This document shows, piece after piece, positions 16,027 through 24,520 of a stretch of 64,000 nt of DNA (the stretch's first letter is position 1; every line of letters starts with the position of its first letter). The stretch lies in NCBI GenBank assembly GCA_038040385.1, contig JBBPII010000003.1:248001-312000 (forward strand), written 5' to 3'. The notes below the pieces were generated by a model. It searched no databases. It was not told the DNA's origin and saw only the letters and a list, made by a program, of their open reading frames with translations. The position numbers and the translations under genes were made by a program. This DNA comes from Gilichinskyi gelida. GTDB lineage: Bacteria; Acidobacteriota; Thermoanaerobaculia; Gp7-AA8.

Positions 16027-16599
16027 CTAGACCTCGGGAGCGATCAAACCGAGGTTGTTGTCGCGCCGCTTGTAGATGACCGAGATCTTGTCGCTGTCGA
16101 GGTCGCGGAAAACGATGAACTCGTTCTTCGACTCGTCGAGGCGCAGGGCGGCCTCCTCGATCGACATCGGGCGGATGGGGAGGCTGTTGGTCTTTACGAT
16201 GCGCGGGCGATTGTGGTCGCCGGTCTCGCGTAGGTTGCCCGGCTCGAGGACCTGCACGGTCCAGTCGGTCACCCGTTCGGCCTTGGCCTGGTTGCCGTCC
16301 TTGCGGTGATGGTCGCGCAGCGTCTTGCGGTTCTTCTGCGCCTGCCGCTTGACGTGGTCGAGCGCCAGGTTGATGGCGTCCTGCATCGACTCGTCGGATT
16401 CCTGCACCGACTTCACGTCGGGCCCTTTGCCGACGATGAGGATCTCGCAGATGTTGCGGTACTTCTCGACCTGGAGCACGACGCGGATGTCGATGACGTC
16501 GTCGAACAGGCGGTCGACGATCCGTTTCAGTTTCTTGTCGACCAGGGCGCGAATGTCGGGAGTCACTTCGAAATTGCGACCGATGATCCCGGTAGCCAT
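16027..16599 (-). CDS. hpf: Ribosome hibernation-promoting factor, long form
   Basis: 190 aa. N-terminal sigma-54 modulation/RaiA domain (residues 1-105: GRNFEVTPDIRALVDKKL, then ILIVGKGPDVKSVQE and AINLALDHVKRQ) that fills the decoding centre, then a linker and the C-terminal long-HPF domain (RIVKTNSLPIRPMSIEEAAL, FIVFRD) that dimerises 30S subunits into 100S particles. Directly follows rpoN with an 18-base gap, the common arrangement. Confidence 0.92.
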   Translation of the reverse strand: MATGIIGRNFEVTPDIRALVDKKLKRIVDRLFDDVIDIRVVLQVEKYRNICEILIVGKGPDVKSVQESDESMQDAINLALDHVKRQAQKNRKTLRDHHRKDGNQAKAERVTDWTVQVLEPGNLRETGDHNRPRIVKTNSLPIRPMSIEEAALRLDESKNEFIVFRDLDSDKISVIYKRRDNNLGLIAPEV

Positions 16600-16617
16600 A
16601 GAGACACTCCTGTGTTC

Positions 16618-18072
16618 TCAGAAAACTTGCTTGCGATCCGTGGAGGAGGGGATGTTCAGCTCGTCGCGATATTTGGCCACGGTCCGGCGGGCAATGTTAA
16701 TCCCCTCGTCGTTGAGAATCTTCATGATTTTGGAATCCGACAGCGGCTTTCGCGGATCCTCCGCCTCGATGTAGCTCTGGATCTTCTTTTTGACCGTGAG
16801 GCTGGAGATGTCTTCGCCGGTGTCGGAATCGATGCCGCTGTGGAAGAAGTACTTCATGAGGAACAGCCCGCGCGGGGTGTGCATGTATTTGTTCGACACC
16901 ACGCGCGAAACGGTGGACTCGTGCATCTGGATGTCGTCGGCCACGTCGCGCAGCACGAGTGGGCGGAGGAAGTCGATGCCGTTCTCCAGGAACTCCCGCT
17001 GGTGCTTGATGATCGACTCGGCGACTTTGTAGATCGTCCGCTGCCGCTGATCGAGCGACTTGATGAGCCACACCGCGGAGCGGATCTTGTCCTTGATGTA
17101 GTTGACGGTCTCGCCGTCCGCCTTGGAGTCCATGGAGTTGAGCATGGCGCGGTAACTGCCGTTGATGCGCAGCTTCGGCATGCCGTCCTCGTTGAGGACG
17201 ATGACGTATTCGTCGCCGACCTTGTGAACGTAGACGTCGGGCTCGACATAGATGGCGCGCTCGTTCGAGTACTTGCGGCCCGGCTTGGGGTCGAGATGCT
17301 TGATGACCTCGACCACGCCCTCCAGGGTCTTCATGTCGATGCCGAGGACCTTCGCCAGTTGCACGAAGTGCCGCTGCATGAACATCTCCCAATGGTCGCG
17401 GATGATGTTCTCCACCAGCGGGACGGCGAGCTCCAGGAATTCGAGCTGCAGCAGCAGACATTCGCGCAGGTCGCGCGCCCCGACGCCGATCGGGTCGAGC
17501 GCCTGGATGGTGCCGATCGCCTTCTCCACATCCTCCGGCGCGTACGGTCCGGCGGCGGCGATCTCGTCGGCCGAGGCGCGGAGATAGCCGTCTTCGTCGA
17601 TGTTGCCGATGATGAACTGCCCGATCTCCTTGACCCGCGGCGAGGCGTCGCTCATGGCGAGCTGCCAGGTGAGGTGGTCGGTGAGGTTGGGCGGCCGGGT
17701 GAGGGTGTTCTCGATGGGGAACTCTTCGTGCTCCTCCCCCATCCCCCGCGGGTTGTAGCCGTACTCGATGTAGTCCTGGAAGTAGGCGTCGTAGTCGATC
17801 TCGTCGAAGGAGTCCTTCTCCTTCTCTTTCGGCAGCTCGGCGGCTTTGGCTTCCTCTTCTGTCTGCGTCTTTTCCTGCGCCTCGGCTTCGGCGTCTTCCT
17901 GCTTCGCTTCCTCGGCCGATTCTTCGAGGAGAGGGTTCTCCAGGAGCTCCTGGTTGAGGACTTCCTGCAACTCGAGCTTCGACAACTGCAGCAGCTTGAT
18001 CGCCTGCTGCAGCGAAGGCGTCATGATCAGTTTTTGGGAGAGTCTGAGGTGGAGTTTTTGTTCTAGTGCCAT
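16618..18072 (-). CDS. rpoN: RNA polymerase sigma-54 factor
   Basis: 484 aa. Region I is Gln/Leu-rich (LRLSQKLIMTPSLQQAIKLL), region II is acidic with a long Glu/Ala stretch (residues 45-85), the core-binding domain follows, and a helix-turn-helix (DIQMHESTVSRVVSNKY) precedes the RpoN box ARRTVAKYRDEL near the C-terminus. All parts needed to recognise -24/-12 promoters are present. No bacterial enhancer-binding protein is in the window. Lies between lptB and hpf, the usual neighbourhood. Confidence 0.95.
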   Translation of the reverse strand: MALEQKLHLRLSQKLIMTPSLQQAIKLLQLSKLELQEVLNQELLENPLLEESAEEAKQEDAEAEAQEKTQTEEEAKAAELPKEKEKDSFDEIDYDAYFQDYIEYGYNPRGMGEEHEEFPIENTLTRPPNLTDHLTWQLAMSDASPRVKEIGQFIIGNIDEDGYLRASADEIAAAGPYAPEDVEKAIGTIQALDPIGVGARDLRECLLLQLEFLELAVPLVENIIRDHWEMFMQRHFVQLAKVLGIDMKTLEGVVEVIKHLDPKPGRKYSNERAIYVEPDVYVHKVGDEYVIVLNEDGMPKLRINGSYRAMLNSMDSKADGETVNYIKDKIRSAVWLIKSLDQRQRTIYKVAESIIKHQREFLENGIDFLRPLVLRDVADDIQMHESTVSRVVSNKYMHTPRGLFLMKYFFHSGIDSDTGEDISSLTVKKKIQSYIEAEDPRKPLSDSKIMKILNDEGINIARRTVAKYRDELNIPSSTDRKQVF

Positions 18073-18102
18073 TTTGGTTCAGCAGGTTCCGGCGGGCCGC
18101 GA

Positions 18103-18888
18103 TCAGTAGAGGTTGAATGACTCGCCGAGGTAAATTCTTCTGACCTCCGCGTCGGCCGAGAGACTCTCCGGGACGCCCTGCCGAAAGATCTCGCCTTCCT
18201 TGATGATATAGGCGCGATCGGTGATCTTCAATGTTTCCCGCACGTTGTGATCGGTGATGAGAATGCCGATGCCTCTCGCCCTGAGCTGGGACACGATTCG
18301 TTGGATTTCGAACACGGCGATGGGATCGATTCCTGCAAATGGCTCATCGAGCAAGATGAATGCCGGGTTGATGGCGAGGCTTCTGGCGATCTCCACCCGT
18401 CGCCTCTCGCCCCCCGACAGCGAGTACGCGCGGTTGCGCGCGATGTGCGCGATCCCGAATTCTTCGAGCAGCGCGCGCGTCCGCCGCTGCCGCTCCGCGG
18501 CCGGCAAATCCATCGTTTCGAACACGGCGAGCAGATTCTCTTCCACCGTGAGCTTGCGGAAGACCGACGCCTCCTGCGGCAGGTAACTGATGCCCAGTTG
18601 GGCGCGGACGTACATCGGAACGTCGGTGATCTCCTCGCTGCCGAGGGTGACGCGCCCGCCGTCGGGCCGCACCAGTCCGACGATCATGTAGAACGTGGTG
18701 GTCTTCCCCGCCCCGTTCGGCCCGAGCAGCCCGACGATCTCCCCCTGCTTGATGTCGACCGAGACGTCGCGCACCACCCGCCGGCGCTTGTAGACCTTCT
18801 CCAGATGCTCGGCGGCGAGACGCAGCACGCCGCCGGAGCGATCGTGCTCGCTGGTGAGGGGAACGACTGTCGGTTTGGCGTCTGGCAC
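18103..18888 (-). CDS. lptB: Lipopolysaccharide export ATPase LptB
   Basis: 261 aa. Cytoplasmic ABC ATPase that powers LPS extraction through LptF/LptG. Seen: Walker A LLGPNGAGKTTTFYMIVGL, Q-loop ISYLPQEASVFRKLTVEENL, signature YSLSGGERRRVEIARSL, Walker B FILLDEPFAGIDPIAV, H-loop ITDHNVRETL. An N-terminal extension of about 20 residues (up to GGVLRLAA) precedes the domain. Upstream of lptB lies the lptC/lptA fusion. Confidence 0.94.
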   Translation of the reverse strand: MPDAKPTVVPLTSEHDRSGGVLRLAAEHLEKVYKRRRVVRDVSVDIKQGEIVGLLGPNGAGKTTTFYMIVGLVRPDGGRVTLGSEEITDVPMYVRAQLGISYLPQEASVFRKLTVEENLLAVFETMDLPAAERQRRTRALLEEFGIAHIARNRAYSLSGGERRRVEIARSLAINPAFILLDEPFAGIDPIAVFEIQRIVSQLRARGIGILITDHNVRETLKITDRAYIIKEGEIFRQGVPESLSADAEVRRIYLGESFNLY

Positions 18889-18910
18889 AGGGAGCGTGAT
18901 TGTACGTGTT

Positions 18911-18952
18911 GCCGGGGGTGCCGGGCGCGCTGCTGCGCGCCCCTACCCCGGC
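18911..18952. repeat. GC-rich hairpin at the lptCA stop
   Basis: GCCGGGGGTGCCGGGCGCGC faces GCGCGCCCCTACCCCGGC across a short CTGCT loop. The lptCA stop codon TAG and its last codons (T-P-G) lie inside it. It could be a processing or attenuation hairpin between lptCA and lptB. Confidence 0.65.
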
Positions 18953-20904
18953 GTCTGCTTATACGTTCCCCGCGTCGGCGTGGTCCCCTCCAGCACCTTG
19001 AACCTGTTGTGCACGAGGTCGATCTCGATGTTCTGGCCGGTGAAGGTGCCGTTCGGCGCGGTGACCGTCGCCGGCGAGCCGTGCATGTAGATCATCTTCT
19101 TCGTCACCAGGTAGGTGGCCTTGTCGCCGGTGGCCTTGCGCTGCGACGGCTGCTCGACCAGCACGACTTTGTTTTCTGCTTCGACTCGTTCGATCTTCTT
19201 GTTGGCGTCGAAGAACATCGACGCGCTCTCCGACGTCATCTGCCGCTGTTCGTCCTCGATCTGCACGGAGCCGATGAGGTCGATGCGGCGCTCGTTCTTG
19301 CGCGCCACGAGCTGTTCGCTGCGCGACTTCATCGGCACCTTGCGCGCCTCGGCCGCGGGATTACTGCTGGTATTGAAGAGCAGGGTGCGCACGTTGCCGC
19401 GGGCGGTGATGCTGTCGCCGGCGCCCTGCACCTGCATCTCCTGGGCGAACATGGTGTTGGTGTCCTGCCAGGCGCGGACGTTGCCGCTGAACATGGCCGT
19501 CTTGTTCGCCTGACGCATGCTGAGGCTGTCGGAGTTCACGAACACCGGGCGCCCCGCCGGGAAGATGTTCGTGGCGTCGGCGGTCGGGCCGCCGCCGCGG
19601 CTGACGAGCTGCGCGATGACCGATCCGGTGGCCTTCGCCGTCCCCCCCTTCGGCGAGAACTCGATGAGCTTCGCCTTCAGCGTGTTGCCGTCGGTGACCA
19701 CGGTCGGATCGAAGCCCGGATCGGCGCTCAGCAGAACCTTGTCGCTCAGGATGTCGTAGTTCGCGCGGACGGCGTTGGCGGTATTGCGCGGATCTTTGTA
19801 TCTGAAGTTGCCTTCGGCCGCCGCGGTCGTCGCGCGGTGCGTGGCGGGATCGAAGAAGACCGTGAGGTGATCGGAGCGCAGCTCGCGGCTGGTCGGTGCC
19901 GGCTCGGTCATCACCACCCCGCCGTCGGCCTTCAGATCGCTCATCACCTTGTTCGCCAGACCGGCGCGGAAGGTGACGGCGATGATCTCGCGATGCGGCG
20001 GCCCGCTGAGCACCGCGCGGGCCGGAGCGCCCGAGGCGTTGATGGCGCTGATCTGCCCGTTGCCTCCCAGCTCGCTCCAGAAGTGATCGCAGGTGATGTC
20101 CTTGCGCCCGGTGCTGTCGCCGGCGGCGGCGCCCATGCCGATGGTGACGATCTTCCCCCACCCTTCGACCGACATGAGCGTCTTGCGGTCCTGCGTGAAC
20201 TTGCTGATCATCCGCTCGGCGCTGAGGCGGTCGAAGCCCCGCGTCATCACCACGTTGTTGGTGAACTCCACCAGGCTGTCGGTGCGGCGGAAGACGCCGT
20301 CCTGCGCCTTGAGGTTCATCTTGTCGTCGGTGGGGTTCTCGGGCGTCATGGTGGCGTCGACTTTCTCGAAGAGCCGCAGCGACTCGCCGGGGACGTCGAG
20401 GTCGAGCGCGCCGGCGTTGCCGGTCCAGCGATCGACGCGGAACGACACCGGGATGCGGTTGGTGAGGTGATTGCCGTCGAAGTGGATCTCGGCGGTGATG
20501 ATCTCGGTGTTGTCGCTGGAGGTGACGCGCACGCCCCCCTTGGCCTCCGCTTCCTTCGTATCGCTGTTGAACTGCGCCTCGGGGCACACCAGCTCGTAGG
20601 TCAACCCGCTGGGGCGGAAGATGGTCAGCCGCACGTTCTCCAGCGTGTTCCAGCCGGACTGAAAGGCCACCACGCGCTCGGCGACGATGTGGGCCACCAC
20701 GCGCCCGCCGATGGTCTGGGTGTCCTCGAACTTCTTCGACTCGATCTGCGGCTTGTCGACCGGCCGCATGGTGGAGGTGACCGGCTGGGTGGTCGACTTG
20801 TCGCGGCGCGGTTTCCCATGCCGCCAGGTGATCGCGATCAGGATGACGAAGGCGAAAAAAAGGAGCGGTAGCGCTACGCGGAGAACGCGGATCGTGCGCT
20901 GCAC
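18943..20904 (-). CDS. Fused LptC/LptA-type LPS transport protein
   Basis: 653 aa. One N-terminal TM anchor (LRVALPLLFFAFVILIAITW) followed by a very long periplasmic region made of beta-jellyroll repeats. The first part (about 45-200) has LptC features (IGGRVVAHIVAERVVAFQ, VRLTIF), and several later blocks match OstA/LptA (TSSDNTEIITAEIHFDGN, MFSGNVRAWQDTNTMFAQ, ADKATYLVTKK-type strands). LptC is usually about 190 aa and LptA about 180, so this protein probably joins LptC with two or more LptA units into one membrane-anchored bridge. Followed by lptB; preceded by recJ 15 bases away. Confidence 0.8.
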   Translation of the reverse strand: MQRTIRVLRVALPLLFFAFVILIAITWRHGKPRRDKSTTQPVTSTMRPVDKPQIESKKFEDTQTIGGRVVAHIVAERVVAFQSGWNTLENVRLTIFRPSGLTYELVCPEAQFNSDTKEAEAKGGVRVTSSDNTEIITAEIHFDGNHLTNRIPVSFRVDRWTGNAGALDLDVPGESLRLFEKVDATMTPENPTDDKMNLKAQDGVFRRTDSLVEFTNNVVMTRGFDRLSAERMISKFTQDRKTLMSVEGWGKIVTIGMGAAAGDSTGRKDITCDHFWSELGGNGQISAINASGAPARAVLSGPPHREIIAVTFRAGLANKVMSDLKADGGVVMTEPAPTSRELRSDHLTVFFDPATHRATTAAAEGNFRYKDPRNTANAVRANYDILSDKVLLSADPGFDPTVVTDGNTLKAKLIEFSPKGGTAKATGSVIAQLVSRGGGPTADATNIFPAGRPVFVNSDSLSMRQANKTAMFSGNVRAWQDTNTMFAQEMQVQGAGDSITARGNVRTLLFNTSSNPAAEARKVPMKSRSEQLVARKNERRIDLIGSVQIEDEQRQMTSESASMFFDANKKIERVEAENKVVLVEQPSQRKATGDKATYLVTKKMIYMHGSPATVTAPNGTFTGQNIEIDLVHNRFKVLEGTTPTRGTYKQTPG

Positions 20905-20919
20905 GCGGATCGCAACTCG

Positions 20920-22659
20920 TTACAGGTGAGTGCTATTCCGAGCGTCGACGATCGCCAGCCGCGAGCCGGCAGGCGCGTACGCGTCGGGCTCGATGTGGAA
21001 CAGAAAGTCGGCGCGCGCGCCCGGCGCGAGATGCTCACCGGCGGTCTGCGCCGACGGCCAGAGCACCGCGGTGGCGCGGCCGGTCGCGTCCTCGACGACC
21101 AGTTCGACGCAGTCGGGAGCGAAGGTTCGTGCCGAGACGACCAGCGCGTCGTGGGCCATGAAGAGCGGCTGCGGATTGCCGGCGCCGAACGGCTGGAGCA
21201 TCTCATGCGCGGCGAGAAACTCGCCGTCGATCGTGCCGAGCGGCAGCGCCGCGTCGACGCGCGCGTCGCGGCGGAAGAGGCTCTCGTCCAATTCCACGAA
21301 CTTCGCGGTGAGCCGCTCGCGCAGCGCGTCGAGATTGCGCGTTTCGAGCGAGAAGCCGCACGCGTAGTCGTGCCCGCCGAAGTGGGTGAAGACGTCGCCC
21401 ACCGCCGCGAGCTGCTCGTGCAGATTGATCGACGGAATGCTCCGTGCCGAGCCCGAACAGCGGTCGCCGTCGATGCTGATGACGAGGGTCGGGCGATGGT
21501 ATTTCTGGGCGATGCGCGCGGCCGTCAGGCCGAGGACGCCTTTGTGCCAGTCTTGGGCGGCGAGGATGAGGACGCGGTCTCGGGGTCTCGGGGTCTCGGG
21601 GTCTTGCGGCCCCTCCCCCGCCGAGACCTCGAGACCGCGAGACCCCGAGACCTGCTCCTCCGCCGCCACCCGCACTTCCAGCTCAATCTCCTGCCGCTGA
21701 ACATTCATCCGATCCAGCTCCGCGCACAGCTCCCACGCCGTCTCCTCCGAGGCGGCGGCGAAGAGATCGATGGCCGTTTCCGCCGTCGACAGGCGGCCGG
21801 CGGCGTTGATGCGGGGGCCGATCTTGAATCCGACATCTACCGCTCGTAGAGGCCGGCCCAGCATGCCGAGCCGGCGAATCAGGGCCCGCAGGCCGGGGTT
21901 GCGGGGGTCGGCCAGGCCCTGCAAACCGAGCCAGGCGATGGTGCGGTTCTCGCCGACCAGCGGCGCGACGTCCGCCACCGTCCCGATCGCGGCGATCTTC
22001 AGCAGCGACTCGATGGAGATCTTCTTTCCATTGCGCTTGATCAGCTCGCAGCAGAGCTTGAACGCCACGCCGACGCCCGCCAGCTCCTTGAACGGGTACG
22101 CGCAGCCCGGCTGCTTCGGATTGAGCACCGCTGCTGCGTCCGGAAGGACGCCTGGCGGGAGGTGGTGGTCGGTGATGATCACGTCGATGCCGCGGTCGAT
22201 GGCGCGGCGCACCGGGTCGACGCTGGTGATGCCGCAGTCGACGGTGATGACCAGCCGCACATCGCGGTCAACTAACACGCGGTCAATGACTTCGCTCTTG
22301 AGCCCGTAGCCATCGACGAGGCGGTGCGGGACGACGTGCGCGGCGTCCGCGCCGAGGGAGCGGAGCACGGTCTGCAGCAAGACGATGGAGGTCACGCCGT
22401 CGACGTCGTAGTCGCCGTAGATCAGGATCGTCTCGCCGTCGCGCACCGCGCGCTCGATCCGTTCGCACGCCGCGCTCATCCCGTGAATGGCGGCGGCATC
22501 GTGCAGGTCGGCGATCGACGGCGCGACGAAGCGCCGGTACTCATCCGCGGACGTCACGCCGCGGCGGATGACGATCGACCGCAGCGCCGGATGGGCGATG
22601 GGGACGTGCGGATTGTCAGGGGGGACGTCAGCGAGGGTCCAGGAGTCGTGGATGGGCAA
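20920..22659 (-). CDS. recJ: Single-stranded-DNA-specific exonuclease RecJ
   Basis: 579 aa from TTG 22659. 5'-3' ssDNA exonuclease in recombination and repair. Seen: DHH-family motifs IYGDYDVDGVTS (about 79-90), VITVDCGITS, ITDHHLPPG, LAGVGVAFKLCCEL, INAAGRL, and the DHHA1 motif THFGGHDYACGFSL, then the OB-like C-terminal domain. Residues about 336-362 (SGSRGLEVSAGEGPQDPETP) are encoded by a family R1 palindrome (21574-21653) inserted in frame between an amphipathic helix and the strand RVLILAAQDWHKGVLGL. The TTG start is chosen because PIHDSWTLAD follows directly and it lies inside the 58-bp duplication that links it to the end of accA. Confidence 0.92.
   Translation of the reverse strand: MPIHDSWTLADVPPDNPHVPIAHPALRSIVIRRGVTSADEYRRFVAPSIADLHDAAAIHGMSAACERIERAVRDGETILIYGDYDVDGVTSIVLLQTVLRSLGADAAHVVPHRLVDGYGLKSEVIDRVLVDRDVRLVITVDCGITSVDPVRRAIDRGIDVIITDHHLPPGVLPDAAAVLNPKQPGCAYPFKELAGVGVAFKLCCELIKRNGKKISIESLLKIAAIGTVADVAPLVGENRTIAWLGLQGLADPRNPGLRALIRRLGMLGRPLRAVDVGFKIGPRINAAGRLSTAETAIDLFAAASEETAWELCAELDRMNVQRQEIELEVRVAAEEQVSGSRGLEVSAGEGPQDPETPRPRDRVLILAAQDWHKGVLGLTAARIAQKYHRPTLVISIDGDRCSGSARSIPSINLHEQLAAVGDVFTHFGGHDYACGFSLETRNLDALRERLTAKFVELDESLFRRDARVDAALPLGTIDGEFLAAHEMLQPFGAGNPQPLFMAHDALVVSARTFAPDCVELVVEDATGRATAVLWPSAQTAGEHLAPGARADFLFHIEPDAYAPAGSRLAIVDARNSTHL
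21574..21653. repeat. Family R1 palindrome inside recJ
   Basis: Three GGTCTCG units (21574-21610) face inverted CGAGACC units (21620-21653). It is translated in frame as a 27-residue Gly/Pro/Arg-rich stretch of RecJ. Confidence 0.85.
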
Positions 22660-22711
22660 ATTCAGGCCTTTTCGAACACTCCCATCTTACGGAACTTCTT
22701 GTACCGCTCCT
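22654..22711. repeat. 58-bp direct repeat, left copy (accA 3' end/recJ start)
   Basis: Starts GGGCAAATTCAGGCC and ends TACCGCTCCT; identical to 24463-24520 except for one base (G at 22674, A at 24483). It contains the recJ TTG start and, read on the minus strand, a copy of the last codons and stop of accA. Confidence 0.95.
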
Positions 22712-24462
22712 ACGATGCCGCCCCGCGGGATGTATCATTAGATCCGTCCAGATGGGTGCTATCCCCCCCGATCCCGCCGAGCCGCTCGGGATCGTTCCGC
22801 CGCCGCTCGAGCCGCTGATCGCTGACGCGATCGCGGAATTCAAAGAATTCGACGTTCCCGAGTTGAAGGAATTCTTACGCCGGAACAAAGAGGCCGTCGA
22901 GGGACTGAAGATCGGTGGATTGAAGGGCGATCTTCTGGACCGCATCAGGGAATACATCGCGACTGACCAGATACCGCTCAGCACCGCGTTTGACTACATC
23001 GATGCGATGCGCGAGAACGGCCGCCAACACCTCTTTCTTTTCCAAATTCGCGAAGAACACCGCGATGATCTCGTGACGCTCCGCGCCAGCGCGGTGCCCT
23101 TCAACGACTCGCTTCCCGCAAAGCCATTCGAGCCTAAGCTGACAGGGATTCTTCTCCGGGGTGAGGAACTCGCGTTCCGATGGATCGAAACGCGTCAATG
23201 GGAACAACAGGTTCCCGCCGGTCCGAATCAGTTTGAGCTGCGGCTGGAGACGGAACGTTCGGTGAATTTCTTTACTGTCGACCTCGTGACCGGGCAAGCG
23301 GCGATTCGCATGCAGGCGCTCAAGTCGAATTCAGAGAAGAGCATCATTGAAGAGTTCGAGATATACCGACGCCTCATCCAGGAGAGGGTGAATCTCGATC
23401 ACTTCTCACCTCTGAATCTGGAGCCAGTGATCCGCGTGCTTCTCACGTCGAATGCGATGAAGGTGCAGCGGTGGTCGATTGATTGGCCGGGTCGTGGACA
23501 CTTATCTGGAAATGTCGATCCCGGATTCGTGGAGAGTGTCCTGCTGCGCTTTGCCGATTACGTTGCGCAGGAGCTGGCGGGCGACTGGCTCTTCGATCGG
23601 AAAGGGGGATCAAGAAGAGTTCGCGCCACTCTGAATGCCAGAGCGAACGAAGTTGAGATCCCGAATCGTTGCGATGCTGACGAGGAGCGCGTCATTCTCG
23701 ACAACATTCGCGAAGTGCCGCGCCACAAGATGAAGATCGACGCGCTCCGCGATATAGCGCGGAAGCACGAGGGGCTACGACCCGCTTTCGAGACCTTCGA
23801 TGTGCATTTCGCAATCCGAGGACAGCGCGAGATCGACCTGCGGGAGGCAGGAGGAAACTGGGTTGTTGGACCGACAAGCCTGCATGCCGCACGCGAACTG
23901 GTATTGGCGTATCCAACCCTGTTCCAGCTTCGCTACCGCGTCCGTTGTCCGGAAAAATCCGCAGCCGAAGGGACGCTGTACGAAACGGTCCCTGAATCGA
24001 TTGCCTGCAAGCACAAAGGGAAGAACGTCACGCATCCGACGAATGGCATCACCGAGCCGGTCCTTATCTTCGAACCACCCCGGGAGACACCTGAGGTCAT
24101 TCCGAAGGTCGCCAGCGCCGTCGAGCGATGGTTGCCGCAGAATCTCAGGCGCCGTGTGATCGGCGCGGTTACGGTCCTCCTCTTCGCGGTCGTCTTCATT
24201 CCGATCGTCCTAGCGACCACATGGATGTTTCTGTTGCTGCACAAACACTTCGATACGGCGACCGGTTTTGTCTTCATCAGTGTTGCCTACTCGATCATCC
24301 TTCTGGTTGAGTTGGGAGCGGTCATCAAGCTCCTCGGCAATCCAGTCACAGAGCTGGCGCTGAAGGTGCTCCTGAAGCTCGCCTCGATGCTTCGATGGCG
24401 CTCAACGGCTGAGCGCCCTTCAAAGGCAAGAGTTCACAAGGTGTCGAGCAAGCGTTAGCACC
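22712..24462. mobile_element. One-gene islet inserted between accA and recJ
   Basis: 1751 bases bounded by the 58-bp direct repeats, holding one plus-strand gene against the direction of the surrounding run. Base composition is visibly poorer in GC than either side. No transposase, integrase or terminal inverted repeats are seen. The layout matches insertion with long target duplication, described from comparisons of restriction-modification gene insertions in Helicobacter pylori. Removal of the islet plus one repeat copy would leave accA and recJ two bases apart. Confidence 0.75.
22752..24458 (+). CDS. SAP-like domain protein with two C-terminal membrane helices
   Basis: 568 aa, no known family assigned. 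Residues 33-70 (FDVPELKEFLRRNKEAVEG, then LKIGGLKGDLLDRIREYI) resemble a SAP nucleic-acid-binding helix pair. The large middle part (80-445) is soluble and mixed alpha/beta without recognised motifs. After the Arg-rich segment NLRRRVIG come two TM helices, about 465-490 and 502-525 (FVFISVAYSIILLVELGAVI), then a basic tail. Start ATG 22752; no good Shine-Dalgarno is visible. Being a lone, compositionally foreign gene in an insertion, with a sensor-like N-terminus and membrane C-terminus, it could be a defence effector or other selfish gene; this is inference. Confidence 0.75.
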   Translation: MGAIPPDPAEPLGIVPPPLEPLIADAIAEFKEFDVPELKEFLRRNKEAVEGLKIGGLKGDLLDRIREYIATDQIPLSTAFDYIDAMRENGRQHLFLFQIREEHRDDLVTLRASAVPFNDSLPAKPFEPKLTGILLRGEELAFRWIETRQWEQQVPAGPNQFELRLETERSVNFFTVDLVTGQAAIRMQALKSNSEKSIIEEFEIYRRLIQERVNLDHFSPLNLEPVIRVLLTSNAMKVQRWSIDWPGRGHLSGNVDPGFVESVLLRFADYVAQELAGDWLFDRKGGSRRVRATLNARANEVEIPNRCDADEERVILDNIREVPRHKMKIDALRDIARKHEGLRPAFETFDVHFAIRGQREIDLREAGGNWVVGPTSLHAARELVLAYPTLFQLRYRVRCPEKSAAEGTLYETVPESIACKHKGKNVTHPTNGITEPVLIFEPPRETPEVIPKVASAVERWLPQNLRRRVIGAVTVLLFAVVFIPIVLATTWMFLLLHKHFDTATGFVFISVAYSIILLVELGAVIKLLGNPVTELALKVLLKLASMLRWRSTAERPSKARVHKVSSKR

Positions 24463-24520
24463 GGGCAAATTCAGGCCTTTTCAAACACTCCCATCTTACG
24501 GAACTTCTTGTACCGCTCCT
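24463..24520. repeat. 58-bp direct repeat, right copy (intact accA 3' end)
   Basis: Partner of 22654-22711. It holds the real stop and last 16 codons of accA (minus strand). Confidence 0.95.
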
